Assembly (NCBI GenBank): GCA_951799425.1
Contig: OX637409.1
Coordinates: 16,533,460-16,597,459, forward strand
DNA from: Ilex aquifolium
Lineage: Eukaryota > Streptophyta > Magnoliopsida > Aquifoliales > Aquifoliaceae
Length of the DNA stretch: 64,000 nt
Direction of reading: 5' to 3'
The notes beneath the pieces are model-generated. The model worked only from the letters and a program-made list of their open reading frames with translations, was not told the DNA's origin and ran no database searches. Of the stretch, positions 11,450-24,100 are shown piece by piece. Each line of letters opens with the position of its first letter. Within the stretch, counting starts at the first letter, position 1. A program made the position numbers and the translations under genes.

Positions 11450-12731
11450 TGATTCGTTCCGTTGTATTCCCTAATCTCCGGACATCATCCCTCAATATGT
11501 GTATGTCTTATAGGGATAGGGGAGTGTCACTCTCCCTCGGAATGATGTAAGAATTGGGAAAATGGAATAATGGTGGGTGAATGAAAATGTGTGTGCGTGT
11601 GTGAACAAAAGTGCTCCCCAAGCGCAGGGAGACTTTTGAATGTCGTGTTTTACTTGGAAATCGAATTTCAAGGTCGTCTCCTCAGGGAAGGAGGTGAATA
11701 ATGTTGAAGGTGATTTTGGTGAACAAAAAGAAAAGTGTAAAAATATTTTTTTGTTTGAGTTTGGGTTGAGGTTGTATCTTGATGAAATTGAAATGGGAAC
11801 AAGTGTTGGCTAATCCGAATGGGTCATTCCAATGGGAATGCCAACTCAACTCGAGATCTTCCTCCAATGGTGCGTAGATGTTCAATTGATTCGTAGCAAG
11901 CGCGGTGACAATGTGACAATGCCAACGGTGTATCAAGAACTCACAACCATGTCCACACTCAACCTAGTCAAACTGAGTCATTGTACACTACGAGGAGGAA
12001 TGAAAATGAGTTGAAATGGCATATCCAAGACGAGTTCTCCCTTGGATTAGCCAACTTAAAGTCTAGCTACTCATATTTAAAGCAAGAATATAAAAGTAAT
12101 GGAGAGACATTGTGAAGAAATGAAGATTAGAACTTAACTTAATGTAAGATATCTTAAACTATGAAGAAAAATATTCAAAAACCCATTTTAAAACATGAAA
12201 TAAAGAAAACTACCTGCAACAATGGTGAAACCCAAAATAGAGAACTAAACTTGCAATGTGCTTGTAATAAATGACATTAAAAGCATTAAATGAAGATTAC
12301 ACAAGTCTTACAGAGAATTACAAGTGAAATGGATGGAAGAAATGCAAGAAAACTAAGCTTTCTCTCTCTAACTATGTCTAGAGCTCCTCTCTCTACAATG
12401 TCATACAAACTGAATAATACATAATGAATGATGATTTTCGTCCATAGAGAGCTCTCAAAGGTGTGTGGCAGGCCTTACACCAAAAGGGGGCTGATTAGAT
12501 ACATTGTTGCAGGCTATAACAAGCATAGCCTTCCTCTCTCTTGCCTTGCTCTTCTCTCTCCTCCTCATTAATGCTCTAGCCTTCAAAGTCCAAGCTAAGG
12601 TGAGGGGAGGCCTGTAGATGTGTAAGGGATGTCGGGGATTTTTTGGAGAAGTGTAGGTGGGACCCCCAAATGGCAGAGCTTGAGTTACAGGCTGTCTAGA
12701 CAATCTGGGCAAAACCTTCCGGAAGGTCGAC
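11450..12731 (-). mobile_element. Athila element: 3' LTR (incomplete match to its partner)
   Basis: This aligns with 21848-23160 of the right-hand LTR with roughly 5% difference by eye. The shared start 'cttgattcgttccgttgtat' is present at both (11448 and 21846). The match stops at a copy of the AAACCTTCCGGAAGG palindrome, beyond which lies sequence of the element's env-position ORF rather than the rest of the LTR. The left part of the element therefore looks chimeric. The word GTGATGG lies just outside at 11441-11447 and just outside the far LTR at 23530-23536, and is a possible target duplication. Confidence 0.75.
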
Positions 12732-13600
12732 GCAAACCCAGTCATCCTCCTCATCAAAAGCATCCTTGTCCTTGGTCTCGGACTCCTCCTCCTCCTCCGC
12801 ATCTCCACCCAAATCAAATAAGCCACATCAATGGCTACCCCCGTCATAAATGCATGAAGTAAAGCCAACTTCTCTATGTTTAGGTTCTTCTCCGAACCCC
12901 GGGGCATCAAATTGTAATGAAGAACTTTATTCAATACCCCATATGAGTGCTTAAGGCCCCCAACCAACGTCGTTCCCCTGAACGTGGTCGGGTCCTCATA
13001 GGTGAGGACCACGTAGTCCGCGAGATTCGCCCCGCATCCACGTTGTGTGGGTAGACTAGGGTAGTCGGGGGAGGCCTCTCGTATTGCATCACTGTAGCAA
13101 TAGTGGCGGGGTTCACCTCGAATGTTTTGCCCCTTTCATTCATCCTAAACTTACTCCCATTGTCACCAAAAACAGATAACTTCTAGTAAAACTCATGACA
13201 CATCCCTAGGTTGTACCCCTTCACCTTCTCAAACCACAATCTCAAACTCTGTGCCTCGAGTATTCTCACAACTTCATAATTAGGACCAAGGGAAGCCTTG
13301 TCGACATACCTCTCGCACGCGACACCCTTCTCTTCAATTCGTTGCCTCTGGGCGTCATGCTTGGCCTTTGTCCTTCTCTCTTCCCTCTCTTGGCCACTTG
13401 GGCCCTCCCGGCTCTCTTTCCGGAGCTAGAGCCCGTGGGTGGAGGAAAGTTCGGGCCCATCCTCTTCGTACGGGCCATGAATATCAACAGTGCCTCGAGA
13501 CCTAGAAAAGTCAAAATAATCCACCATAGCATCTCCACCGGCTCAAACATACCCATGGACATCCATTCATCCTTTCCATTGAAATAGACTCAAGTAGGTT
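12455..13600 (-). mobile_element. Athila element: ORF in the env-like position
   Basis: Broken frames on the minus strand contain 'RTKRMGPNFPPP', 'FEVNPATIATVMQYERPP' and 'EKLALLHAFMTGVAIDVAYL'. The last resembles the conserved helix of the plant-specific domain often annotated as a putative plant transposon protein in gypsy elements. It lies downstream of pol and upstream of the 3' LTR, the place where Athila-type elements carry an extra, env-like reading frame. The frame is interrupted a few times. Family assignment is from memory of the motif and is moderate. Confidence 0.5.
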
Positions 13601-16085
13601 TGGGAAAGATCAAAGAGGGTGAGTGAAATTGGGGGAAAATGGAACTTTAGGGTTTGGGGAGAAACTTGAAATTTTCGGCTAAAAGGCTTCAAAATCAACT
13701 TGAATCAAGGAAAGAAATGGGAAATTTTAGATTTGGTGGAGGGTTTTGAAGATTTGAAGAGGTTTGAGGGAGAGGAGAGAGTTTAGGAGCTTGAGATGGA
13801 TTGGAAATGTGAAGGATTTTCAAAAATTTTGAACTTAAAACCCTCGTTTTTAGGTTTCTGGGCAAAACCTTCCGGAAGGTTTTGCTTACTGCCTGAGGCA
13901 AAAATTCCACTAGGCAAAACCTTCCGGAAGGTGTTGCAATGCTTACTACTGGGACACCTCTGTCCAGTAAGGAAAACCTTCCAGAAGGTTTTGCCTTTGC
14001 TGCAAAACCATTCCTTTGTTCAATAATTCACATCCAATCCATCATTCCTCAACTCCAACACATCCTAATACCCTACGTAAGACATTTAACCTACTAAAAA
14101 CTTGAACCACACATATGAACCACAATTGAATGATCATGCCCAAAGTCATTTCCGAAATTGCAACATGATTTAAGATTTTGATGTTTTCAAAGTAGAAGAC
14201 ATGAATTTCTAATTTAAACTACCAAAATGAATACCTAAAATGTAAAACATGAATTCAAACAACAAGCGCATTCCTAAATCTTATCAAATATCGTAAGTTG
14301 AGCAATATTCCCTCATCCTTTAAGCATAGGGCTACCCAACACCTCGATCAACAGCCTGAACCAAGCACACATGAGCAACACCATAACTTTAAGTGCTAGT
14401 CTAGAGTATACACCTACACATTTATTTTCAAACTCGTGTGTGTGTGTGCAATGGACATGTAATTTTGGCATTTACACAATGGAATTCACATTCACACGGC
14501 TATCCAAATTAAGCTTCGATGCAATCTCACCAAGGGTGTCTTTTAACAATGAATCACACTCTCGTTATCCTAGCATGCTCTCCATGTGTATATGTGAGAT
14601 AGAATCTTGTGTACAAAACGAATTATACTCACATATAATCCAAAAATGAAGTTCATGCATGAAAAATGAAACAACCTTGGCATAATCTCATGAAAGGAAT
14701 GCTAGGGCACTATATAGCAAATCAACTACTCTTTTTCTTCAAAAGTATGCATCTCCCATGCTTCTCTAGATCATTTAGGGCTTCAAGGGTTATAATGGGG
14801 CCTTGGAGTGATATTGAGGTAAAAGAAACGAAGGATATAGGATAACTAAGAGGGTTGTTCCGAGTGACTGACTTTTATTTGAAAAAAACCTCCTTTTTAA
14901 TGGGATTTTCAGTCTAACACCATCACAAAACTCTTTGTTCTTTTTTTTTCTTTTCCTGAACATTTTCCTTTTCTTTTGTCATTCTTTTCTTCTTCTCACC
15001 TCTTTTTCTCCTTTTCTTGGATTTATCATTTTTTTCCGTTCAACTCTTTGAGTTTCAACTTTCATTCATCCCTTTTGTTGAAATTTCCACACCATACTTC
15101 ATTTTCTTTCATGATCACTCATATTCAGCTCTAGGAACAACCAAGGTAAGGTAGATTCATTTTACATTGGCTTGGTCAATTGCGTGGCGTAGAAACGAAT
15201 TTCACTTAATGCTCAATCACGACAATTGAGATAATATTTTCACAAGAAAAAGGGTAAAGGCTCAAAATATTCAAAAATGGCCTAAGATCACCTCTAGATA
15301 AGCATGGAGGAGCATTATGCATTTCAAGACAAGTCAATCAACTATGATAAGCATGGAGGAGCATAATGAGATTATTGAACAAATTTGGAATTTAAAAAAT
15401 TGTTCCTTGAGTAATTGTAAGTTCCCTCCAACAAAGATTGACACTAAAGCTCTCATGGGTCCTTACTCATCTCTACTATTCACTTCAAGCACTAAAATGT
15501 GAACTCAATCCATAAATTTTCAAAATTACACATTCAAGGTGTACATATTGGTGAGTTCAAAAACAAACACATATGTGATACTCAAGCATAGGATGAACTA
15601 CTATAATGTGCTCATATATTCACAATTCAACACAAAGATCAACATGTCAACAACCCATAGTACTCTTAATAATGGAATACAGATCAACATTCAAATATTT
15701 TCTCAATTTTTTTTAAAAAATTTTCACATAATTTGCAACTATTGTGAACAAAAATCTGTATGATATGTGAAAGGTGAATTTTTCACCACAAAATTTTGTA
15801 TTATCAGCAAAAATTACCACAAACATTGATGTATCATACAAATGGTGCACCTCACCCCCCCAACTTGATTCATGCATTGTCCTCAATGCAACAAAAAAGA
15901 TATGATATGCAATGAAGGACTGTAAAAAGGAGATTAGGGTTAGAGAACACCTCGCAATTGAGGTTTTGCCAAAAACACCAATACCTGCAACTAAGAAAAC
16001 AACACTATACAAGAATTTAAAGTAAGTAAACATAAACAACTAAAGTAAGTAAAAAGTAATTGTACACTAAAACTCATACGAAAAT
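13601..16085 (-). mobile_element. Athila element: non-coding 3' internal region
   Basis: This lies between the integrase end and the env-position ORF. Near 15850-15895, read on the minus strand, is 'ttgaggacaatgcatgaatc' followed by a G tract. That phrase is commonly seen just after pol in Athila and Tat elements. Three palindrome copies lie at 13861-13995. No further domain is seen; the AT-rich open frames here are not supported as genes. Confidence 0.6.
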
Positions 16086-19000
16086 TCAATCTTCCAACAA
16101 GTCTGGGTAAACCGGATCCATTAAATCCTCCTCCACTCCTTGTCCTTCAAAACCCTCAAAAAATGGCTTAAGTATTTGACCATTGACCTTGAACGTACTA
16201 CCATTTTTGGGGTTCGTGACTTCCACAGCTCCATTGGGGTAGCCCACCTTGACAAGATAGGGGCCATCCCAACGGGATCGGAGTTTCCTTTGAAAGATCG
16301 AGAGGCGAGAGTTGTATAAGAGCACTTTTTAGCCGGCCTCGAATGACTTCCTCACAATGGATTTGTCATGAAAGATCTTAGCCCTCTCTTTTGAAATTTT
16401 AGAGCTCTCATACGCATCTCTTCTAATCTCTTCCAATTCATTCAACTCTAGCTTCCTATGCTCTTCGGCCATTCTCAAATTGAAGTTTAGAGTCTTTATG
16501 GCCCAATAGGTCTTGTGTTCCATTTCGACTGGCAAATGACAAGCCTTTCCATAGACAAGCCGGTAGGGAGACATGCCTAAGATAGTCTCGTAGGCAGTGC
16601 GGTAGGCCCATAGGGCATCAATCAGTCTCAATGACCAATCTTTCCTATTTGGGTTCACCATTTTCTCTAAGATATTTTTGATCTCCCTATTGGCTAGCTC
16701 AGCTTGGCCATTGGTCTGTGGGTGATATGCGTTGGATACCTTATGTGTGACGCCATATTTATACATCAAAGACGCAAATGACCTATTACAGAAATGCGAT
16801 CCACCATCGCTTATCATTGCACTAGGCATCCCGAACCTCGAAAAGATGTTCTCTTTCAAGAATTTGACCACAACCCGGTGGTTATTGGTCTTAGTTGGGA
16901 TTGCCTCCACCCATTTGGACACGTAGTCCACTGCCAGTAGAATGTATAGGAAACCAAACGACACGGGGAAGGGACCCATAAAGTCAATGCCCCAACAATC
17001 AAATATTTCAATGACAAGTACAGGGGAGAGGGGCATCATATTCCTTCGGGTCACACTACCTAGTCTTTGGCATCTATCGCATTCTTTACAAAATAAAACA
17101 CAGTCTTTGTTAAGTGAGGGCCAGTAAAAACCTGATTATAGAATTTTCGCCGAAGTCTTCTTGGAAGAGAAGTGACCACCGCATGCTTCCGAGTGGCAAA
17201 ATGCAAGGACATCTTGTTGCTCATTTTCTGGTACGCATCTCCACATGACTTGGTCAGAGCAGTACTTGAACAGGTACGGGTTATCGAAGTAGAAGTACTT
17301 CACATCCGCCATAAATCTCCTTCGATCCTCCGGGCTCCAATGCAATGGATTTGTCCTGTTGCAAGATAATTACATATGTGAGCATACCAGGGACAAACAA
17401 AATGAATCGAAAGTAATTGCTCGTCAGGGAAAAAATCAGGGATATGAATGTGCTCATCGGCCTCTTGCACCACCAGTCGGGACAAATGGTCCGCCACCAC
17501 GTTCTCAACTCCTTTCATGTATTTGATCGTCAAATTGAATTCTTGTAAGAGGAGTATCCACCTAATGAGTCTCGGTTTGGCATCTTGCTTAAACAACAAA
17601 TACTTCAAGGCAGAATGATCAGTATAGACTACTATCGGTGAACCAATGATGTAGGACCAGAATTTATCCAATGCAAATACTACCGCTAGCAATTCCTTTT
17701 CTGTGGTGGTATAGTTCATTTGAGCTTCATTAAGTGTTTTGCTAGCGTAGTATATTACATAAGGTCTCTTATCCTCCCTTTGACCGAGCACTGCGCCGAC
17801 TGCGTAATCACTCGCGTCGCACATAAGCTCAAAAGGTAAATCCCACTTGGGTGCTCGCATAATCGGAGGTGTAGTAAGCATGCTTTTGAGTTTTGTAAAA
17901 AATGCCTCACAATTATCCGACCACTCGAATGGGAAATCCTTAGACAGTAAATTGGTCAAAGGTCGGGCCAATGCACTAAAGTCTTTAATGAAACGACGAT
18001 AAAAGCCAGCATGACCCAGAAAATCTGATATCCTTTATGACCTTCAGTGTAGGGAGGTTGGAAATGGCCTCAATCTTTGATTTTTCCTCTTCGATCCCCT
18101 TCGTCGAGACGATATGCCCAAGAACAATTCCTTGTGTCACCATGAAGTGACACTTCTCCCAGTTCAAAACTAAGTCCTTCTCCTCGCATCTCTCAAGAAC
18201 TCTCTCCAAATTCTCTAAACATCCATTGAAGGAATCCCCAAACACCGAGAAGTCATCCATAAACACCTCCACAATCTTCTCCACCATATCACTGAAAATC
18301 CCCATCATGCAACGTTGAAAAGTTCTAGGGGCATTGCACAACCCAAAGGGCATGCGACGGTAGGAAAAGGTACCATAGGGACAAGTGAAGTGGTCTTCTC
18401 TTGATCTTCCAATGCAATCTCGATTTGATTATAGCCGGAGTACCTATCCAAGAAACAATAGAACAAGTGTCCGACTACTCTTTCTAACACTTGGTCGAGG
18501 AATGGCAAAGGGAAGTGGTCCTTTCTTGTGCATAGGTTGAGCTTCCGATAGTCAATGCATACTCTCCATCCGGTTATCACCCTAGTTGAAATCAACTCAT
18601 TTTTCTCATTTGCTACCACAGTGACCCCTAATTTCTTCGGTACCACTTGAGTGGGACTCACCCTTTTACTATCGGCAATCAGAAAAATGATGCCCACACC
18701 AAGTAATTTAAGTACCACATCCCTCACCACATCCTTCATAATTGGATTCAATCTTCTTTGTGGTTGTCGGGAAGGCTTGGAGTCATCCTCATGATAAATG
18801 CGGTGCGTGCAAATGAGGGGGCTTATCCCTTTTATATCGGCAATTGTCCAACCAATCGCTCCCTTATGCCTCCTCAATACTTCCAAGAGATCCTCTTCTC
18901 GTTTCTCCTCTAGATTTGAGCTAATCACCACCAGAAAGGTCTTGTCATCCCCAAGATATGCATACTTAAGATTGGATGGTAATGGTTTCAATTCCAATAC
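16086..19000 (-). mobile_element. Athila element: reverse transcriptase, RNase H and integrase region
   Basis: Minus-strand frames show, in element order: a reverse transcriptase with 'VCIDYRKLN', 'MPFGLCNAP' and 'VFMDDFSVFGDSF' (the YxDD-type box); an RNase H with 'YTDHSALKYLL' and 'VADHLSRL'; then an integrase with 'GIDFMGPFP', 'HPQTNGQAE' and a C-terminal stretch 'SRWDGPYLV'. The phrase 'NEKNELISTRVITGWRVCID' is characteristic of Athila reverse transcriptases. The coding region is broken in several places. It would have made the enzymes that copy and insert the element. Confidence 0.85.
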
Positions 19001-21720
19001 GGGCTTTTGCTCATTTGATGGAGAAGATTGTCTTGGTGCGGAAGCTTCTCAAATGTAGGGGTCCACTTTTCTACCCCCTTCAAGCTCTCCGGCTTCTCTT
19101 GCTCATCAACCTCTTCCTCCCCCAATTTTAACATGCTTAGCAACTCCAAATGCTCCTCTACCAAGGTGTCAATCCTATTGACCTCTTGCACTTCCTCATC
19201 ATCCCCGGGTTGTTTGTTCAAATTGAACACATTGAAATCCATAGTCATGCTCCCGAAAGTAAGCTTCATGAGACCATTCCTGTAATTAATAACAGCATTA
19301 GAGGTCACAAGGAACGGTCTACCTAATATAACAGGGATTTGGGAACAAGGGTTAGCAACAAGGTGAGTCTCAAGCACAATAAAATCTACAGGAAAATAAA
19401 AGTTATCCACTTGCACCAAAACATCCTCAACCACTCCCTTCGGTGTTCGAATGCTCCGATCCGCCAACTGAAGAGTGATCAAAGTTGGCTTCAACTCTTA
19501 AAGTTGGAGTTGCTTGTACACCGAGTAAAGTAGGAGGTTGACACTAGGCCCCAAATCAAGCAATGCTTGCTCCACCCGGTAATTCCCTATTGTGATAACA
19601 ATGGTAGGGCAGCCGGGGTCTTTAAACTTTGGTGGGGTGTTCGTCCTCAGGATTGAGCTCACTTGCTCGGTGAGGAATGCCTTCTTGTGGACATTGAGTT
19701 TCCTCCTTACTGTGCACAAGTCCTTCAAGATCTTTGCACAAGATGGAATTTGATTTATCACATCGAGGAGTGGAATTTTATTTTTACCTGCTTGAACATC
19801 TCAATTATGTCAGAATAATTAGCCACCTTGGCGGGTGCCTTCAAATGATTAGGAAAAGAGGCAGGAATGGGGGAAACATGCACACTTTCTTCAACCAATT
19901 TTTCTTTCTCACCCACCTCATCACTCACCTCACCCACCTTAGTGTCACCCTCGATTTCCTTTTCTATTGGCAATGTGGCCTTGGGTGAGACCTTTGGCAC
20001 AATGGTCTTATCAATTTGTTTGTCACTTCGAAGGGTGGTGGCCGCCTTGAGTTGCTCACAACTCTTCTTTGTGGGTTCAGATGACTCAATCACATGTTGG
20101 CCCTTAGGGTTCTCTTAGGGTTGAGCGGGGAATTTCCCCTTCTCTTGTTGTGATATCCCTATGGCATTGGTGATTTTTTTGAGTTGAGCCGAAATGTTGT
20201 TGTTAAAGATGGTCTGGCTTTGAATGAAAGAATGAACCATATCCTCCAAACTCCTTTTGTGAGGAGGTTGGTATGTGGAGGGGTTGGATGGTCCTTGTTG
20301 ATTAAAATTTTGTGGAGGTGGACCTTGGGAGAAATTCTATGGAGGTGGATTTTGTGAATACCCTTGCGGATTAGACCGGGAGTATTGTGGGCTAGACGCT
20401 TGCCCTTGACCTTGGTAGTGACCTTGCTTAGGAGGCACAGGAGATGAATAAGCATTAAGAACCGTAAGGAGTAAGATTCTCATTTCTCAAACTAAAGTTC
20501 GGGTGATTACTCCAACCCGAATTGTAAGTGTTTGAGTGCGGAGAGAATGATTGTCTTATTTGGTTAAAGGCATGCACTTGCTTGTGGTATACTTCCTTAA
20601 GTGCCGAAATGTTAGGGCAATCCGATATGGAATGCTCTACACTCTCACAAATTGGGCAAAACTCCTCGGCCTTTGAAACATTGGACACCTTGTGTCTCCT
20701 ATTGACCTCAAGACTCCACTTTTTGAGACAACTTGGCAATTTTGGAAAGTAAGTCTTCCCGGTCTCTTAAATCATACATCCCCCCCCCTTGTGGTGGACT
20801 ATTACCCGGAGACGACCTAGGTACATCGGTGGGATCCGTGATATCCCAAGATTGGGCATTTTGCGCCAATGTACTAAAGTAGTCTAGGGCCTCATCAGGG
20901 TGCTTGTTCAAAAACTCGCAATTACACATCATGTCAATGAATTGTCTATGACCCGGTCTAATTCCTTCATAGAAGAAACTTACTAGTTGCCATGATTCAA
21001 AGCCATGATGTGGAATGGACTGTAGTAATTCCTTGTAGCGATCCCAACAGTTGTAAAATTGCTCATTGGGATTTTCAGAAAAGTTTTGAATTTACTTCTT
21101 TAAAGCGGTGATTCTTGGCACCGGGAAAAATTTATTCACAAACTCAGAAAGCATTTGAGCCCAAGAGCTTATGGATCGAGGTCATAAGGAATTTAACCAC
21201 GTTATCGCTTTGTCCTTGAGGGAAAAGGGAAACAATTTCAAACGAGCTATGTCTTCCATAACATAGTTAGCGTTGAAGGTTGCAACTATGTCCTTGAATT
21301 CCTTAATGTGTAAATAAGGATTTTCCTTCTCAATTTCGTGGAATGTAGGAAATAGTTGTAACATTCCTGGCTTAATTGGGAAGAGATGAGCTTGGACCGG
21401 TAAGAGAATGCATGAGGGAGTGGTGCTATGTGTGGGTTGGAGAAAATCCCGCATTGACATCGCCGGAGGATCAATTGGGATATTGTTCCCTTCATTCCTA
21501 GGAGAGGGAATTGCGCTCGTGGATTAGGCATTCTAGGTTCTTGCACTCTCCCACCCCTTTGAATGTTCGGATTGGCACCTACATTCTCAAAATTATCACC
21601 CGCATCCTCGGGTAGGTCTTGGTAAATGTTCATGTTAGGGCCTAAGGGTTGTCTAACCAATCGGTTTTGTTCGTCCCATCCCCACATACAACAACTATAT
21701 ACAAATGAAAATGTGAACAA
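18988..21720 (-). mobile_element. Athila element: gag and protease region
   Basis: Minus-strand frames show a retrotransposon gag part ('HIKEFKDIVATFNANYV', then 'LKLFPFSLKDKAITWLNSL'), a zinc-knuckle-like 'CPICESVEHSISDCP', and an aspartic-protease region ('VILGRPFLVTSNAVINYRNG'). The gag start lies just inside the primer-binding site. The whole element has on the order of ten interruptions of its coding frame, so it is a fossil that could move only with proteins from elsewhere, if at all. Confidence 0.75.
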
Positions 21721-21821
21721 ACAAAAATATATACAAGGAGCAACGTACCTCAGCCCATGATGAACATCACGGGACTTACCTCCGTTGTCCGAAAATCACC
21801 TTCACAATTCAACACTCGCCT

Positions 21822-21839
21822 TCCCCGACAACGGCGTCA
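21822..21839 (-). promoter_or_regulatory. Athila primer-binding site
   Basis: On the minus strand this reads 'tgacgccgttgtcgggga'. It lies eight bases inside the right-hand LTR and matches, with one apparent difference, the 'tggcgccgttgtcgggga' site typical of Athila and Tat elements, which is complementary to the 3' end of a tRNA (usually given as tRNA-Asp). It fixes the orientation of the element and the inner edge of its 5' LTR. Confidence 0.8.
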
Positions 21840-21847
21840 AAAATACT

Positions 21848-23529
21848 TGATTCGTTCCGTTGTATTCCCTAATCTTCAGATATCATCCCTCAATATGTGT
21901 ATGGCTTATCGAGATAGGAGAGTGTCACTCTCCCTCGGAATGATGTAAGAATTGGGAAAACGGAATAATGGTGGGTGAATGAAAATGTGTGTGTGTGTGT
22001 GAACAAAAGTGCTCCCCAAGCGCAGGGAGACTTTCGAATGTCGTGTTTTACTTGGAAATCGTATTCTAAGGTCGCCTCCTCAGGGAAGGAGGTGAATAGT
22101 GTTGAAGGTGATTTTGGTGAACAAAAAGAAAAGTGTAAAAATCTTTTGCTGTTTGATTTTGGGTTGAGGTTGTATCTTGATGAAATTGAAATGGGAACAA
22201 GTGTTGGCTAATCCGAAGGGGTCATTCCAATGGGAATGCCAACTCAACTCGAGATCTTCCTACAATGGTGCGTAGATGTTCGATTAATTCGTAGGAAGCG
22301 TGGGACCAAAATGGAAGTGAGGATTCAAGCATACCCTGTGACAATGCCTACAGTGTATCAAAAACTCACAACCATGTCCAAACTCAACCTAATCAAACCG
22401 ATTCATTGTACACTACGAGGAGGAATGAAAATGAGTTGAAATGGCATACCTAAGAGGAGTTCTCCCTTGGATTAGCCAACTTAAAGTCTAGCTACTCATA
22501 CTTAAAGCAAGAATATAAAAGTAATGGAGAGACATTGTAAAGAAATGAAGATTAGAACTTAACTTAATGCAAGAAATCTTAAACTATGAAAAAAAATATT
22601 CAAAACCCATTTTAAAACATGAAATAAAGAAAACTACCTACAACAATTGTGAAAACCAAAATAGAGAACTAAACTTGCAATGTGCTTGTAATAAATGACA
22701 TTAAAAGCATTAAATGAAGATTACACAAGAATTACAGAGGATTACCAGTGGAATGGATGGAAGAAATGCAAGAAAACTAAGCTTTCTCTCTCTAACTATG
22801 TCTTCTACCTAGAGCTCATCTCTCTACAATGTAATACAAACTGAATAATACATAATGAATGATGATTTTCATCCATAGAGAGCTCTCAAAGGTGTGTGGC
22901 AGGCCTTACACCAAAAGGGGGCTGATTAGATGCATTGTTGTAGGCTATGACAAGCATAGCCTTCCTCTCTCTTGCCTTGCTCTTCTCTCTCCTCCTCATT
23001 AATGCTCAAGCCTTCAAATTCCAAGCTAAGGTGAGGGGAGGCATGTAGATGTGTAAGGGATGTCAGGGAATTTGTTAGAGAAGTGTAGGTGGGACCCCCA
23101 AAATGGCAGAGCTTGAGTTGCAGGCTGTTTGGCCAATTTGGGCAAAACCTTCCAGAAGGTTTGTGCAGGAACAGTTAAATGAGTAAACCAGTAGGCAAAA
23201 CCTTCCGGAAGGTTTTGGCAGTGAAAAGGCATACCAAGGCAAAACTTTCAGGAAGGTTTTTCCTTAAACCTTCCGGAATGTTTTCATCCAATTTGCATTT
23301 TTCTTGGTTTCTTCACCTTCCAAACCTTCCTTTAAGTCATCCCCTTATCTTCATTGACTTCAAACACTTCAATGGGGGCCTAAATAAAACCATTTACATC
23401 TTTTTTACCTGCATTTATACAAAAATCCATCAAAGAGAGGATTAAAAGCATTTCTCCCCAATTTCATGACAAAAGCAAGTGTAAAAGGGCATAATAGCAT
23501 ACAATATATGCAATGTTTTGTGCTAATCA
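21848..23529 (-). mobile_element. Athila element: 5' LTR (about 1680 bp)
   Basis: The inner edge TGATTCG adjoins the primer-binding site, and the outer edge is 'gctaatca', giving TGATTAG/CGAATCA ends in element orientation. It has four copies or near-copies of the AAACCTTCCGGAAGG palindrome (23141-23282). The outer flank GTGATGG recurs beside the other LTR. By-eye divergence from the left LTR is a few percent, suggesting an insertion a few million years old under usual plant rates. Confidence 0.75.
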
Positions 23530-23650
23530 GTGATGGTTGAAACGATGTTGCCCAGCATCCACAATGACGCAAACTTCGTGGCAAAATAGTTGTTGACGAT
23601 GATGGCTCTAAGATGAACAATATTTCTAGCGTTATCAATACTAATGCTGA

Positions 23651-23990
23651 AATTGCTTGCAAACATTCTTACTTGGATTTAAATAAGAATGTTCAACTTG
23701 ATTGGGCTTATCTTTCAACACCTAATAAAGAAAAAGGAATAGTCCATAATAGTATCTAAGTTATCTGCTTGGTTCCAAAAAGATGCCTCGATATAGCAAC
23801 ACAAAAGAAATCTACATGTTATGGCAATGGACTTATATGACTGCAGTTACACTGAGGTTTCTATCCAGACACATAAGTCATGATAGTATTACACATTTAC
23901 TTGATTTGCACAAAAGGCCCCACATCATACCTCCAAGAAAAAAAAACCCAAAAAATAGGCTATAAGGGATTCATCTAAGTATATATATAT
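23651..23990 (-). repeat. Relic of a lectin receptor kinase upstream flank
   Basis: This matches 53840-54172 in order and orientation: 'caaacattcttacttggatt', 'cacctaataaagaaaaagga', 'tttctatccagacacataag', 'cataatagtatctaagttat' and 'aaaaaataggctataaggga' all recur there with scattered differences. The partner lies just upstream of the lectin receptor kinase and its duplicated promoter. Here no kinase or lectin sequence follows; the Athila LTR ends about 120 bp to the left. It is therefore the leftover edge of a second copy of that locus. Confidence 0.85.
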
Positions 23991-24100
23991 AGAGTAATGC
24001 TATTGGGATCTAATTTACTGACATAATTTACTAACCTAATTCACTGTGACATTTGAATTAATTATAGGTCTCATCAAACATTCAAACTTGGTGTTGACCC

